Below are positions 16,281 through 24,512 of a stretch of 64,000 nt of DNA, one piece after another. This stretch comes from Aquabacterium sp. CECT 9606 (GTDB lineage Bacteria > Pseudomonadota > Gammaproteobacteria > Burkholderiales > Burkholderiaceae_C), in NCBI RefSeq assembly GCF_918741295.1, contig NZ_CAKKNB010000001.1, forward strand, positions 434,001 to 498,000, written 5' to 3'. Every line of letters begins with the position of its first letter. Positions within the stretch are counted from its first letter, which is position 1. Position numbers and translations under genes: made by a program. The notes beneath the pieces were generated by a model. The model made no database searches and was not told the DNA's origin. It saw only the letters and a program-made list of their open reading frames with translations.

Positions 16281-17774
16281 CTAGGCCTCAGGCTTCACAA
16301 ACCCGCCCATCACCTTGGCCAGCAACTTGGCAAAGTGCAACGTCACGCGATCTTCGTAGGGTGCCCCCATGATCTGCACGTTCACTGGCAAGCCCGCCGC
16401 TGTCTGTCCCAAGGGGGCGCTGGTGGCGGGCAAGCCCATCAAAGTGGCCGGCGCGATCCACATGAACAGATCGGAGTAGTGACGGCGTGCGCCGTTCACC
16501 TTGATCTGCCGGGTGGCCATGAAGCCATGGTCGTGTGTGAAGGCCGGCGTGTAGGTGGGGGGCATCAGGAGCACGTCGTAGCGATTGAACACGGTGATGA
16601 AGGTTTCGCGCAGGCGGTTGCTTTCTTCCACCACGTTGAACCAGTCGCCCAGTCCCCCGGTCATGCCCTTGACGAACTCACCCACGCTGTGGGGCAGGCT
16701 CACCAGCTTGCCCAAGGCCCGCATGAAGGGCGCCGTGGCCGCACCCAGAGGCGCCACCATGCCCTTGGCGCGGCGTTCGTCCGGCCTCAGCCATGCACCC
16801 ATCACGCTGCCCATTTGTTGGAAGTACAAAGGGTAGATGTCCTTGAGGCCCAGGCCCAGTGGGCTGCCCACGTCCACGTGCACGCCAGCGGCCTTCAGGG
16901 ATTGGCCCAGCTGCCGGTACAGGTCAGCCATGCCCGCATCAATCGGGCAATCCGGGTCGTCCACCCACATCAGCACGCGGTATTGATCGATGCGCTCGTG
17001 GCGGGGCTGCGGCAGGTGGGCGGTCCAGCCGGAGGGCATCGTGGGCGTCGAGCCCACGAGCAGGTCGAACAGCAATTGCAAGTCTTCGGCCGTGCGGGCC
17101 ATGGGGCCAGCCACCCCCAAGGGAGGCTCGCTCAGGCTGCCTGGATCGCCGGGGATGTGGCCGCGCATTGACAGGGTGCCGTGGGTGGACTTGTGGCCAT
17201 ACACGCCGCAGAAGTGCGCTGGGATGCGGATGGAGCCGCCGATGTCACTGCCGATCTCCAATGGCGTCATGCCAGTGGCCAAGGCCACGGCAGCGCCGCC
17301 CGATGAGCCGCCGCAGGTCTTGCGCACATCCCACGGGTTGTGGGTGGTGCCGAAGACCGGGTTGTAGGTCTGCACATCCAGCGACTTGTAGGGCACATTG
17401 GTTTTGCCGAAGGCGATGGCGCCGGCATCCAGCACGCGTTGGATGGTGGGCCCGGCTTGCTGCGGCCGGTGATCCCGGTATTCCGGTGCGCCGCCAACGC
17501 AGGGCATGCCGGGCACTTCCCAGGCGTCTTTCAAGGTCATGGGCAGGCCATGCAGCGGGCCCCAGTTTTCCCCCCGGCGCATGGCCTGGTCAGCCTGATC
17601 GGCAAGGGCGCGGGCGGCCTCGCGGTGGTGGGCGATCACCGCGTTCAGCTGGGGGTTGAGGGCATCAACACGGGCCATGCAGGCTTCCAGCAGTTCGCGC
17701 GAGCTGATCTCTTGGGCGCGCAGCTGCGCCAGGGCTTGGCTGGCGCTGAGATCGCACAGGGCAGGGGAGTTCAA
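16281..17774 (-). CDS. Amidase (amidase signature family)
   Basis: This amidase of about 497 residues hydrolyses a C-N amide bond through a Ser-cisSer-Lys triad. The lysine is in TLKDAW near residue 79, the cis-serine in GGSSGGAAVAL near 155 and the nucleophile in GSDIGGSIR near 178. The TTG at 17774 is preferred because GGAG lies eight bases upstream and the domain begins within a few residues; an ATG at 17834 is a weaker alternative. It is divergent from an AraC regulator that may control it. The substrate could be an amide, an acylated amino compound or an indole amide. Confidence 0.88.
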   Translation of the reverse strand: MNSPALCDLSASQALAQLRAQEISSRELLEACMARVDALNPQLNAVIAHHREAARALADQADQAMRRGENWGPLHGLPMTLKDAWEVPGMPCVGGAPEYRDHRPQQAGPTIQRVLDAGAIAFGKTNVPYKSLDVQTYNPVFGTTHNPWDVRKTCGGSSGGAAVALATGMTPLEIGSDIGGSIRIPAHFCGVYGHKSTHGTLSMRGHIPGDPGSLSEPPLGVAGPMARTAEDLQLLFDLLVGSTPTMPSGWTAHLPQPRHERIDQYRVLMWVDDPDCPIDAGMADLYRQLGQSLKAAGVHVDVGSPLGLGLKDIYPLYFQQMGSVMGAWLRPDERRAKGMVAPLGAATAPFMRALGKLVSLPHSVGEFVKGMTGGLGDWFNVVEESNRLRETFITVFNRYDVLLMPPTYTPAFTHDHGFMATRQIKVNGARRHYSDLFMWIAPATLMGLPATSAPLGQTAAGLPVNVQIMGAPYEDRVTLHFAKLLAKVMGGFVKPEA

Positions 17775-17889
17775 GGGGGCGTCTCCGGCTAAAGGGTGCG
17801 GTGATTGTGGGGCGGCTGCGTCGTGGCCACGCATCCTTCCCGGGCAAGTCACCAATCATCTTTGGCCAAGGCCCGGCTATGCTTCCTGC

Positions 17890-18903
17890 ATGGACCATCT
17901 CCCACCATCGTTGCCCCGCGTGCTTCCGCAAACCTACCTGGAGCTGGTGTCCGAGCTGGGCTTCTCGGTTCTCGATGTGCTGCGCAAAGCCGGGCTCACG
18001 TCGCGCGAGGTGAACGCGGCGGGTGGCATCAGCACGGCGCAGTACGAACGTTTGTTGCTGGCCGTGCGGGACACCGTGGGCGACATCGGGATCGGCATCG
18101 AGATGGGTTGGCGATTACCGCCCACGGCCTTTGGCGCGCTGGGCACGGCCATCCTGTCATCGGCCACCGTGCGTGATGCGCTGGCACTGGCCGAGAAGTA
18201 CTGGCCCATCTACGGCATTGGCATCACCTTCGCGGTGCGCGTGGAGCCCGGCCTGCGCGTGCTGGAGTTCAACACCTTGCCTGTGCTGGTGCCGGCTGCG
18301 GTTCGGCCCATGGTGCTGGAGACGGTGGTCACCAGCCTGTACCGAAGCACCATGGCATTGATTGGCGTGACGGCCCTGCCCTGCGAAGTGTGGTTTGATT
18401 TTGCGCCTCCGCCTTATGCGCAGCAGGCCCGGCGCCGGCTGGGCGATGTGCGCTATGGCATGCCGGCCACGCAACTGCGCATCGATGCCTCACGGCTGGA
18501 CCAGCCCTTGCCCATGGCCAACCCGGTGAGCTTGCGCCAGGCCATCGCGCAATGCGAGGAGGAGATGGCGCGGCAGTTGCAGGCCAGCGCGGGGATGGCC
18601 AACTTGGTGCAGCAACTGCTGGCCCTGGGCGATGGCGGTTACCCCAGCCTGGACAGCGTGGCGCAGGCGTTGGGCCTGTCCTCGCGCACCTTGCGGCGGC
18701 GCCTGAGTGATGAGAGGGTCAGCTATCTTGAACTGTTGAACCTGGCCCGCGCCAGGGATGCCAAGGCGCTGCTGATGCAGCCCCACCTGGAGGTGCAGCA
18801 CATTGCCGAACGATTGGGTTATCGGCACGCAGCCAACTTTGCCCGGGCTTTCAAGGCATGGACGGGCGAGGTGCCCAGCAGCTACAGGTTGAGTCAGAGA
18901 TGA
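17890..18903 (+). CDS. AraC family transcriptional regulator
   Basis: The 337-residue protein has an N-terminal arabinose-binding-domain-like region of the OruR/ArgR group (residues about 15-200) and a C-terminal double HTH (about 240-335; SLDSVAQALGLSSRTLRRRLSDE and ERLGYRHAANFARAFKAWTG). The ATG at 17890 gives the usual family length. It is divergent from the amidase and is its likely regulator. Confidence 0.9.
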   Translation: MDHLPPSLPRVLPQTYLELVSELGFSVLDVLRKAGLTSREVNAAGGISTAQYERLLLAVRDTVGDIGIGIEMGWRLPPTAFGALGTAILSSATVRDALALAEKYWPIYGIGITFAVRVEPGLRVLEFNTLPVLVPAAVRPMVLETVVTSLYRSTMALIGVTALPCEVWFDFAPPPYAQQARRRLGDVRYGMPATQLRIDASRLDQPLPMANPVSLRQAIAQCEEEMARQLQASAGMANLVQQLLALGDGGYPSLDSVAQALGLSSRTLRRRLSDERVSYLELLNLARARDAKALLMQPHLEVQHIAERLGYRHAANFARAFKAWTGEVPSSYRLSQR

Positions 18904-18970
18904 CCGAGAGATGACCGCGGCTGCAGATTCTCATATGCTTGCCAAACCCTATCCAAACCAGGAGAAGACC

Positions 18971-19450
18971 ATGGCCAGCAAGAACACAGTTTGCCTCTGG
19001 TACGACGGCACCGCTCTGGACGCCGCGACCTTTTATGCCGAGACCTTTCCCGACACCGCCGTGACCGCCGTGCACCACGCGCCGGGTGACTATCCCGATG
19101 GCAAGAGGGGCAATGTCCTGACGGTTGAATTCACGGTGATGGGCATCCCCTGCGTGGGGCTGAACGGCGGGCCGCAGTTCAAGCACGATGAGGCTTTTTC
19201 GTTCCAGGTCACGACCGAGGACCAGGCCGAAACCGACCGGCTGTGGAACGCCATCGTGGGCAATGGCGGTCAGGAAAGCGCCTGTGGTTGGTGCAAGGAC
19301 AAATGGGGCTTGTCATGGCAGATCACGCCCCGTGTGTTGTTGGACGCGGTCACCAACCCCGACCAGGCGGCCGCGCAGCGCGCGTTCAACGCCATGATGG
19401 AGATGGGCAAGATCGACATCGCCAAGATTGAAGCTGCCTTGCGCGGCTGA
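18971..19450 (+). CDS. VOC superfamily protein (PhnB/3-demethylubiquinone-9 3-methyltransferase-like domain)
   Basis: The 159-residue protein has the PhnB-like vicinal-oxygen-chelate fold. It shows CLWYDGTALDAATFYAETFP at the start, FTVMGIPCVGLNGGP in the middle, and WCKDKWGLSWQITPRVL followed by the MMEMGKIDIAKIEAA tail. GGAGA upstream fixes the ATG at 18971. Members bind a metal and a small ligand, but their reaction is mostly uncharacterised; the methyltransferase name of the family is misleading. It converges on map. Confidence 0.85.
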   Translation: MASKNTVCLWYDGTALDAATFYAETFPDTAVTAVHHAPGDYPDGKRGNVLTVEFTVMGIPCVGLNGGPQFKHDEAFSFQVTTEDQAETDRLWNAIVGNGGQESACGWCKDKWGLSWQITPRVLLDAVTNPDQAAAQRAFNAMMEMGKIDIAKIEAALRG

Positions 19451-19453
19451 GCC

Positions 19454-20236
19454 TCAATTGGTCCAGTTGGCCACGGGCCAGGCGGTCAGCACCTCGTGGC
19501 CCTGGGGCGTGACGGCCACCATGTGCTCCCATTGGGCAGAGAGCGACCGGTCTTTTGTGACCACGGTCCACCCATCGGCCAATTGCCGGGTCTCGCGTCG
19601 GCCGGCGTTGAGCATCGGCTCGATCGTGAACACCATGCCTACCTCGAGCTTGAGCCCTTCGCCGCGCCGCCCATAGTGCAGCACTTGCGGCTCATCGTGG
19701 TACACCTGCCCGATGCCATGCCCGCAGTACTCGCGCACCACGCTGAAATGCTCGCGTTGGGCCACCGACTGGATGGCATGGCCCACATCACCCAAAGTGG
19801 CGCCCGGCTTGACCTGCGCCATGCCGGCCAGCAAGGCCTCGCGGGTGGTCTCGACCAGGCGCCGGGCCAGCGCACTGGGGGCGCCGACGAAGTACATGCG
19901 GCTGGTGTCGCCAAACCAGCCATCCTTGATGACGGCGACATCGATGTTGACGATGTCACCCTTCTTCAAGATCTTGCCGGGTGAGGGGATGCCATGGCAC
20001 ACCACCTCGTTGACCGAGGTGAGGATGGTCTTGGGGTAGCCCAGGTAACCCACATTGGCCGGGATGGTGCCCTGGACCTTCACGATGTGGTCATGGCAGA
20101 TCTGGTCAAGCGCTTCCGTGCTCACGCCGGGCACCACATGGTGCGCGATCATGTCCAGCACCTCGGCGGCCAGCCGGCCGGCCTGGCGCGCCATGTCGAT
20201 CTCTTGCGGGGACCTGATGGGAACGCCGCGGGCCAT
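19454..20236 (-). CDS. map: Methionine aminopeptidase, type I
   Basis: The 260-residue enzyme removes the initiator methionine from new proteins. The metal ligands are all present: Asp in NIDVAV, Asp in GDTSRMY, His in CGHGIG, Glu in TIEPM and Glu in SAQWEHM. Its ATG overlaps the stop of the ParD-like gene in a TGATG, so the two are translationally coupled. The chromosomal main copy of map usually sits beside rpsB, so this is probably a second, accessory copy. The partnership with an antitoxin-like protein is unusual for a housekeeping peptidase. Confidence 0.93.
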   Translation of the reverse strand: MARGVPIRSPQEIDMARQAGRLAAEVLDMIAHHVVPGVSTEALDQICHDHIVKVQGTIPANVGYLGYPKTILTSVNEVVCHGIPSPGKILKKGDIVNIDVAVIKDGWFGDTSRMYFVGAPSALARRLVETTREALLAGMAQVKPGATLGDVGHAIQSVAQREHFSVVREYCGHGIGQVYHDEPQVLHYGRRGEGLKLEVGMVFTIEPMLNAGRRETRQLADGWTVVTKDRSLSAQWEHMVAVTPQGHEVLTAWPVANWTN

Positions 20237-20496
20237 CACTGCTTCCGGGTGGAGGATGCGGTGGCGTGGCGCTTGTTGGCCGGTGCCGTGGCCGCCGCGG
20301 TGATGTCCAGGCCCCCGTTGAGTTCAGCCCGTATCAGCAACTGGCAGATGTCGCGGTGGTCCAGCTCGGGGTGCATCTCGGTCAGCATGCCGACCCGCAT
20401 CCAGTGCTCGGCCTGGGCATTGATCGACCGGCTGAGGGCGTTGCCTGCCACGCGCAGGTTCTCGTGCATGAGGTCTGAAATCTTGACGATGCCCAT
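20236..20496 (-). CDS. ParD-like antitoxin family protein
   Basis: The 86-residue protein resembles the ParD-like antitoxin family: an N-terminal ISDLMHENLRVAGNALSRSINAQAEHWMRVGML segment looks like a ribbon-helix-helix, followed by an acidic helix and a basic, Ala/Thr-rich tail. The ATG at 20496 has AAAGG ahead. Its stop overlaps the start of map (TGATG). No classical ParE toxin is nearby; map occupies the toxin position. A dyad at 20507-20532 immediately upstream may be its own operator. Confidence 0.75.
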   Translation of the reverse strand: MGIVKISDLMHENLRVAGNALSRSINAQAEHWMRVGMLTEMHPELDHRDICQLLIRAELNGGLDITAAATAPANKRHATASSTRKQ

Positions 20497-20506
20497 GGAT
20501 AGCCTT

Positions 20507-20532
20507 TGTATGAAACGTATATGAATCATACA
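20507..20532. promoter_or_regulatory. Dyad upstream of ParD-like/map operon
   Basis: TGTATGA and TCATACA form perfect seven-base arms around a 12-base spacer, eleven bases upstream of the ParD-like start and opposite the divergent SDR. A ribbon-helix-helix antitoxin usually represses its own operon through such a site. Binding is inferred. Confidence 0.5.
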
Positions 20533-20588
20533 TGTTGTGGATGCCCACAGAAAACCCCAGGGCTATGGAAACGGCGTTCAATGGCGCC

Positions 20589-21323
20589 ATGAACACACCG
20601 CAAAAAATCGCTTTGGTGACCGGTGCCACCCGCGGCATCGGTTTTGAAACCTGCCGCCAGCTTGCCCAGGCCGGGGTACTGGTGTTGCTGGCAGGGCGCA
20701 GCCTGGCCAGTGCCACAAAGGCGGCCGAGCAGCTCAAATCGCAAGGCCTGTCGGTGGAGCCGGTGACGCTGGACGTCACCAATGCTGCCCACATCGCCCA
20801 ATTGGCCGCCGACATCCAAAGCCGCTTTGGACGCCTGGACATCCTGGTCAACAACGCTGGCGTGTTGCTGGACGATGTGGCGCTCAAGCCATCGCAGCAA
20901 ACGCTGGCCTGCTGGCGGGAGACATTCGACACGAATGTGTTCGCGGTGGTCGAAGTCACGCAGGCGCTGTTGCCCTTGCTCCGCGCCGCGCCGGCTGCCC
21001 GCATCGTCAACGTGTCCAGCCAGCTGGGTTCTTTCGGTTTGCACACCGATCCCCAATCGCCCATCTACGGCTTCAAGATCCCGGCCTACGATGCCTCGAA
21101 AAGCGTCGTCAACTCATGGACCGTCCACCTGGCCCACGAGCTTGGCGGAACGCCCGTCAAAGTCAACGCGATCCACCCTGGCTATGTGCAGACCGACATG
21201 AACGGCGGGGCGGGCGAGTTGCCGGCCAGCGACGGCGCCAAGAGCAGTGTGCAGATGGCGCTGCTGAACGATGACGGGCCTAGCGGCACGTTCACGCACC
21301 TGGGAAAAACGCTGCCCTGGTGA
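20589..21323 (+). CDS. Short-chain dehydrogenase/reductase (carbonyl-reductase-like)
   Basis: This SDR of about 244 residues has the cofactor motif TGATRGIG near residue 11-18, NNAG near 89 and the active-site YDASK near 168. The region before the Tyr is longer than in FabG types (SSQLGSFGLHTDPQSPIYGFKIPAYDASK), as in plant and animal carbonyl reductases. The start at 20589 gives the normal short lead; in-frame ATGs at 20532 and 20565 also exist and none has a strong ribosome site. It is divergent from the ParD-like/map operon. Confidence 0.87.
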   Translation: MNTPQKIALVTGATRGIGFETCRQLAQAGVLVLLAGRSLASATKAAEQLKSQGLSVEPVTLDVTNAAHIAQLAADIQSRFGRLDILVNNAGVLLDDVALKPSQQTLACWRETFDTNVFAVVEVTQALLPLLRAAPAARIVNVSSQLGSFGLHTDPQSPIYGFKIPAYDASKSVVNSWTVHLAHELGGTPVKVNAIHPGYVQTDMNGGAGELPASDGAKSSVQMALLNDDGPSGTFTHLGKTLPW

Positions 21324-21447
21324 GGCGTTCTTGGGCGCGCCATGTGCCAAGGCCTGAGTGATAATCCTGCCTGCGCTGGCTTGGCCGGCGCATCCGCGTG
21401 CGCATGATCAATGCATGCGCGCACTTCGAGTAGTTTGGGAGGATTTC

Positions 21448-22074
21448 GTGATTCGAATCAATCATCGGCCGCTGCGATGGGCGGCCTTGTCCGTGCTGGC
21501 CGCAGCCAGTACCCTGTTTGCAGGCTGCGCCAACTTCTACGTCGACAATGGCTTGAGGGCGGCAGACACCGCCCAAATCACCCAGCCTGCGTCACCCAAA
21601 CCCGTGCAATTGTTTTTCAGCTTCCAGACCAAGGGAACTGCCAATGCGCAAGCCACGCAGCAGCTGAAAGGCCAGGTGACCGACCTGGTCAAGCAAAGCG
21701 GGCTTTTCAGTGAAATCAGGGAGACGGCCGCCCCCGATGCCGGTGTCCTGCAACTCACGATCAACAACGTTCCCTTGAGTGACGACGCGGTCAGCAAGGG
21801 CATCATGACCGGCCTGACGCTGGGCCTGGCAGGCAGCACGGTTGGCGACGGCTACGTTTGCGACCTGCAATACACACGCTCGGACAACAGCCCCAAGATC
21901 CAAGCCAAAGCGAATCACGCCATCTACACGTCGATTGGTGCCAGCAATGGGCCCGAAGCGGCTGCGACCAAGATGTCAGGCATCAACGAAGCCGTCACGA
22001 CCATGGTTCGCCAAGGCATCAAGACGCTCCTCGTGAAGCTTTCCAATAACCCACAATTCCAAGCCACCCCATGA
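21448..22074 (+). CDS. Predicted lipoprotein of unknown function
   Basis: This protein of about 208 residues has a signal peptide ending in the lipobox LFAGC (Cys near residue 28), so it is a likely lipoprotein. The mature part contains a beta-rich region and a Gly-rich hydrophobic stretch (SKGIMTGLTLGLAGSTVGDG). The GTG at 21448 is chosen because GGGAGGA lies five bases upstream. Its last four bases overlap the next lipoprotein (ATGA), so the pair are co-expressed and probably act together. No family was recognised with certainty. Confidence 0.75.
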   Translation: MIRINHRPLRWAALSVLAAASTLFAGCANFYVDNGLRAADTAQITQPASPKPVQLFFSFQTKGTANAQATQQLKGQVTDLVKQSGLFSEIRETAAPDAGVLQLTINNVPLSDDAVSKGIMTGLTLGLAGSTVGDGYVCDLQYTRSDNSPKIQAKANHAIYTSIGASNGPEAAATKMSGINEAVTTMVRQGIKTLLVKLSNNPQFQATP

Positions 22075-22643
22075 AATTCATCAAGATCACCTTCATCACC
22101 GCGGCCGCCTTGTCGGCAGTTGGTTGCGCCAACATCACTGTGCCTGCTCCGCAGCCCACCGTGGCCAATGTGAATACCGCCAAGCAACTGCCTGAGTCCG
22201 TCAAGGTGGGCAGCTTCAAGCTCGCGGCAGGCCTGAGCCCCAGCGTTGACCAGGGCATCTCTGTCCGTGGTTCCAACACCCTGAGCGCGCCCAGTGGTCA
22301 AAGCTTCTCTGGTTATCTGCGCGACGTGCTGATCACGGAACTGCGCGCCGGCAACAAGCTGGACGAGGCCTCGGCCATCAGCATCACCGGTGAACTCACG
22401 AAGAGCGACTTGGATGCGGGGATGTCCACCGGAACCGCCACCTTGGGTGCCCGTTTCGTGGTGACCAAAACCGGGGCTGTTTGTTTGGACAAGGAGCTGA
22501 CGGCCACGGCTCAGTGGGAGTCGTCCTTCATGGCCGCAGTGGCCGTGCCGGCCGCCTTCAACCAATACACGGCGCTCTATCCCGAGCTGGCCGGCAAGCT
22601 GTTGCGGGACGCGGACTTCAAGCAGCGTTGCCAAACGAAGTGA
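22071..22643 (+). CDS. Predicted lipoprotein of unknown function
   Basis: The 190-residue protein has a signal peptide with lipobox LSAVGC (Cys at residue 19). The mature part includes GYLRDVLITELRAGNKLDEASAISITGEL and a GTATLGARFVV segment, which recalls small envelope lipoproteins whose C-terminal domain binds a partner. It overlaps the preceding lipoprotein gene by four bases. A strong terminator follows. The function is unknown. Confidence 0.78.
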   Translation: MKFIKITFITAAALSAVGCANITVPAPQPTVANVNTAKQLPESVKVGSFKLAAGLSPSVDQGISVRGSNTLSAPSGQSFSGYLRDVLITELRAGNKLDEASAISITGELTKSDLDAGMSTGTATLGARFVVTKTGAVCLDKELTATAQWESSFMAAVAVPAAFNQYTALYPELAGKLLRDADFKQRCQTK

Positions 22644-22647
22644 TGAG

Positions 22648-22672
22648 AAAGGGGCCCTCGGGCCCCTTTTTT
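22648..22672 (+). terminator. Rho-independent terminator
   Basis: A nine-base stem AAAGGGGCC/GGCCCCTTT with a four-base loop is followed by T6. It lies five bases after the lipoprotein stop. The A-run on the left arm lets it act also for the gene that ends at 22695 on the other strand. Confidence 0.88.
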
Positions 22673-22694
22673 CATCCCGCCAGGCTGAACCCTG

Positions 22695-24332
22695 TCAGAT
22701 GATCGTGCCGATGTCGTTGCGCACGATCCGGTCAAGCGCCCGCTCCACCACGGCCGCGATCGTCATCGAGGGGTTGCAGGCGCAGGTGGCTCCCGGCATC
22801 AGGGCGCCGTCCAGCACATACAGTCCGCGCTGGCCCTTGACCCGCCCTTCCTGGTCGCAGACCACACCGATGCACGCGCCGCCCAGCGAGTGCCAGGTGG
22901 TGTTGATCAAATCATTGGTGTTGATCAACTTGGCGCCCGGGCCAGCGATGGCGGTGATCCGTTCCTTGATGCGCTTGTTGGTCGCGGCGTCACCGCCCGA
23001 AGGCCATTTCAATTCCACCTTGTCGGTCAGCCAGTTGTAGACGAACTTGCCACGCCCGTTGCTCATGCCGTAACCCACGAGCATGGTCGAGTGCGTTGTT
23101 TCCGAGGTGGCGCTTGACACCGCGTTGGCCGAAGGCAGCATCGCGAGCGGCATCGAACTGGACGTGCTGCTCTGGCTGGGCGGGGGCAAAGATGCCTGGA
23201 TCACCGTGTTGGCGGGCTGGCTGGTGTCATTCCACTCCTTGCTGCCGTAAACGACCGGGCCACCCTGCACGGTGCCGAAGTCTTCGTTGTCGTTCGACCA
23301 GACGTAGATCTGATCGGCGTTGGTGCCGTAGCCTTGCCCAACGCCGTCTGGCAAGCCGGTGATGTCACCGCGGGCCTTGGCACGCACCAGCAGTTTCGAG
23401 GTGTTGATGGTGCCGGCGGACAGGATCAGGCTCTTGGCGGTAATGACCTTGCGCTCCAGCACTGTGCCCGACTCGTCGGTGCGGTCGGCATAAATGGTCC
23501 AGGCGCCATTGCGCGCGCGGGCAATGCTGGTGACGTTGTGCAATGCCGAGACGGTGACGTTGCCGGTGGCGATGGCCTGCTCGATGTAGGTCACGTCCAC
23601 CGAATGCTTGCCGCCGTTGTTGACGCCAAGTGCGCCGTCCCCATTGCTGTACGAGGGCTTCATCTCACCGCGCAACTCGGCCAGCGCGTAGTTCCAGTCG
23701 ATCGGCATCGGGATCTTCTGCAGGTCATAACCTGCGGCCTGGGTCTTGGCGGCGAACAGGCGTGCAGCCTGGTAGTTAGGGCTGTTGATCAGCGCATCGG
23801 GCGCGGTCTGCAGTTGCAGCATCTGGGCCACGCGTGGGTAGAAGACGGACGCCATCTCCGCGTAGTCGATCGATGGAAAGCAGGCCTTGAACAGGCTTTC
23901 CGAGGGTTGCAGCGTCATGCCCTGGTACATCAGCGAGCCGCCGCCAACGCCCGCCGGGGTGACCGCGATGATGCCCTGGCCCACGAAGGGCTCCAGCAAG
24001 CCTGCATAAGGATTCCAGCCGATGCGCTTGCCATTCACTTCCGGCCAGGCGGTGTAGAAAAGGTCGCGCTTGTCCAGCGTGGTGGCATGGGGAAAGGTTT
24101 CTGCATTGGGGCCCGTTTTCCACCAACGGCCACGCTCCAGCACCAGCACCTTGATGCCCGCCTGGGCCAGGCGCAGCGCCGAAACGCCACCGCCGAAACC
24201 GGAGCCGATCACCACCACGCGTTCTTGCGACGTCGTCACCGGGATGCTGGCATTGGCCGAGGCCGGCAGTGAAGCGCCAGCCACCGCGGCCGCCGCGCCG
24301 CCCAGGAATTTCCGCCGATTCAATCTGTTCAT
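22695..24332 (-). CDS. GMC-type oxidoreductase, cholesterol-oxidase-like, Tat-exported
   Basis: The 545-residue flavoprotein has an N-terminal twin-arginine signal (NRRKFLGG plus Ala-rich stretch) and the FAD motif GSGFGGG near residue 43. The GVGGGSLMYQGM block is typical of cholesterol oxidases of the GMC fold. The catalytic His (TWHSLGGACIG) and Asn (CACNPSMTIAA) near the C-terminus match the His-Asn pair of Streptomyces/Rhodococcus cholesterol oxidase. A Ser/Pro-rich insert (PPPSQSSTSSSMP) interrupts the middle. It probably oxidises a sterol or other hydrophobic alcohol outside the cytoplasm. The sterol specificity is inferred. Confidence 0.87.
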   Translation of the reverse strand: MNRLNRRKFLGGAAAAVAGASLPASANASIPVTTSQERVVVIGSGFGGGVSALRLAQAGIKVLVLERGRWWKTGPNAETFPHATTLDKRDLFYTAWPEVNGKRIGWNPYAGLLEPFVGQGIIAVTPAGVGGGSLMYQGMTLQPSESLFKACFPSIDYAEMASVFYPRVAQMLQLQTAPDALINSPNYQAARLFAAKTQAAGYDLQKIPMPIDWNYALAELRGEMKPSYSNGDGALGVNNGGKHSVDVTYIEQAIATGNVTVSALHNVTSIARARNGAWTIYADRTDESGTVLERKVITAKSLILSAGTINTSKLLVRAKARGDITGLPDGVGQGYGTNADQIYVWSNDNEDFGTVQGGPVVYGSKEWNDTSQPANTVIQASLPPPSQSSTSSSMPLAMLPSANAVSSATSETTHSTMLVGYGMSNGRGKFVYNWLTDKVELKWPSGGDAATNKRIKERITAIAGPGAKLINTNDLINTTWHSLGGACIGVVCDQEGRVKGQRGLYVLDGALMPGATCACNPSMTIAAVVERALDRIVRNDIGTII

Positions 24333-24512
24333 CTCAATCCTAAAGGTCCATGTGTTGGCCGATTCTTGGTCAAGGCGGCCGAGGGCTCAATAGCCGGCGC
24401 GGCCAAGTGTTGGCTTGATCGATCAGGGAAACCCTGTCCCCGGTCTGCAGGGTGCTTGGGGGTTTCCCTTGGCCGATACGATAATCAGGCCGACTTCACA
24501 AGAGGACGCGAC

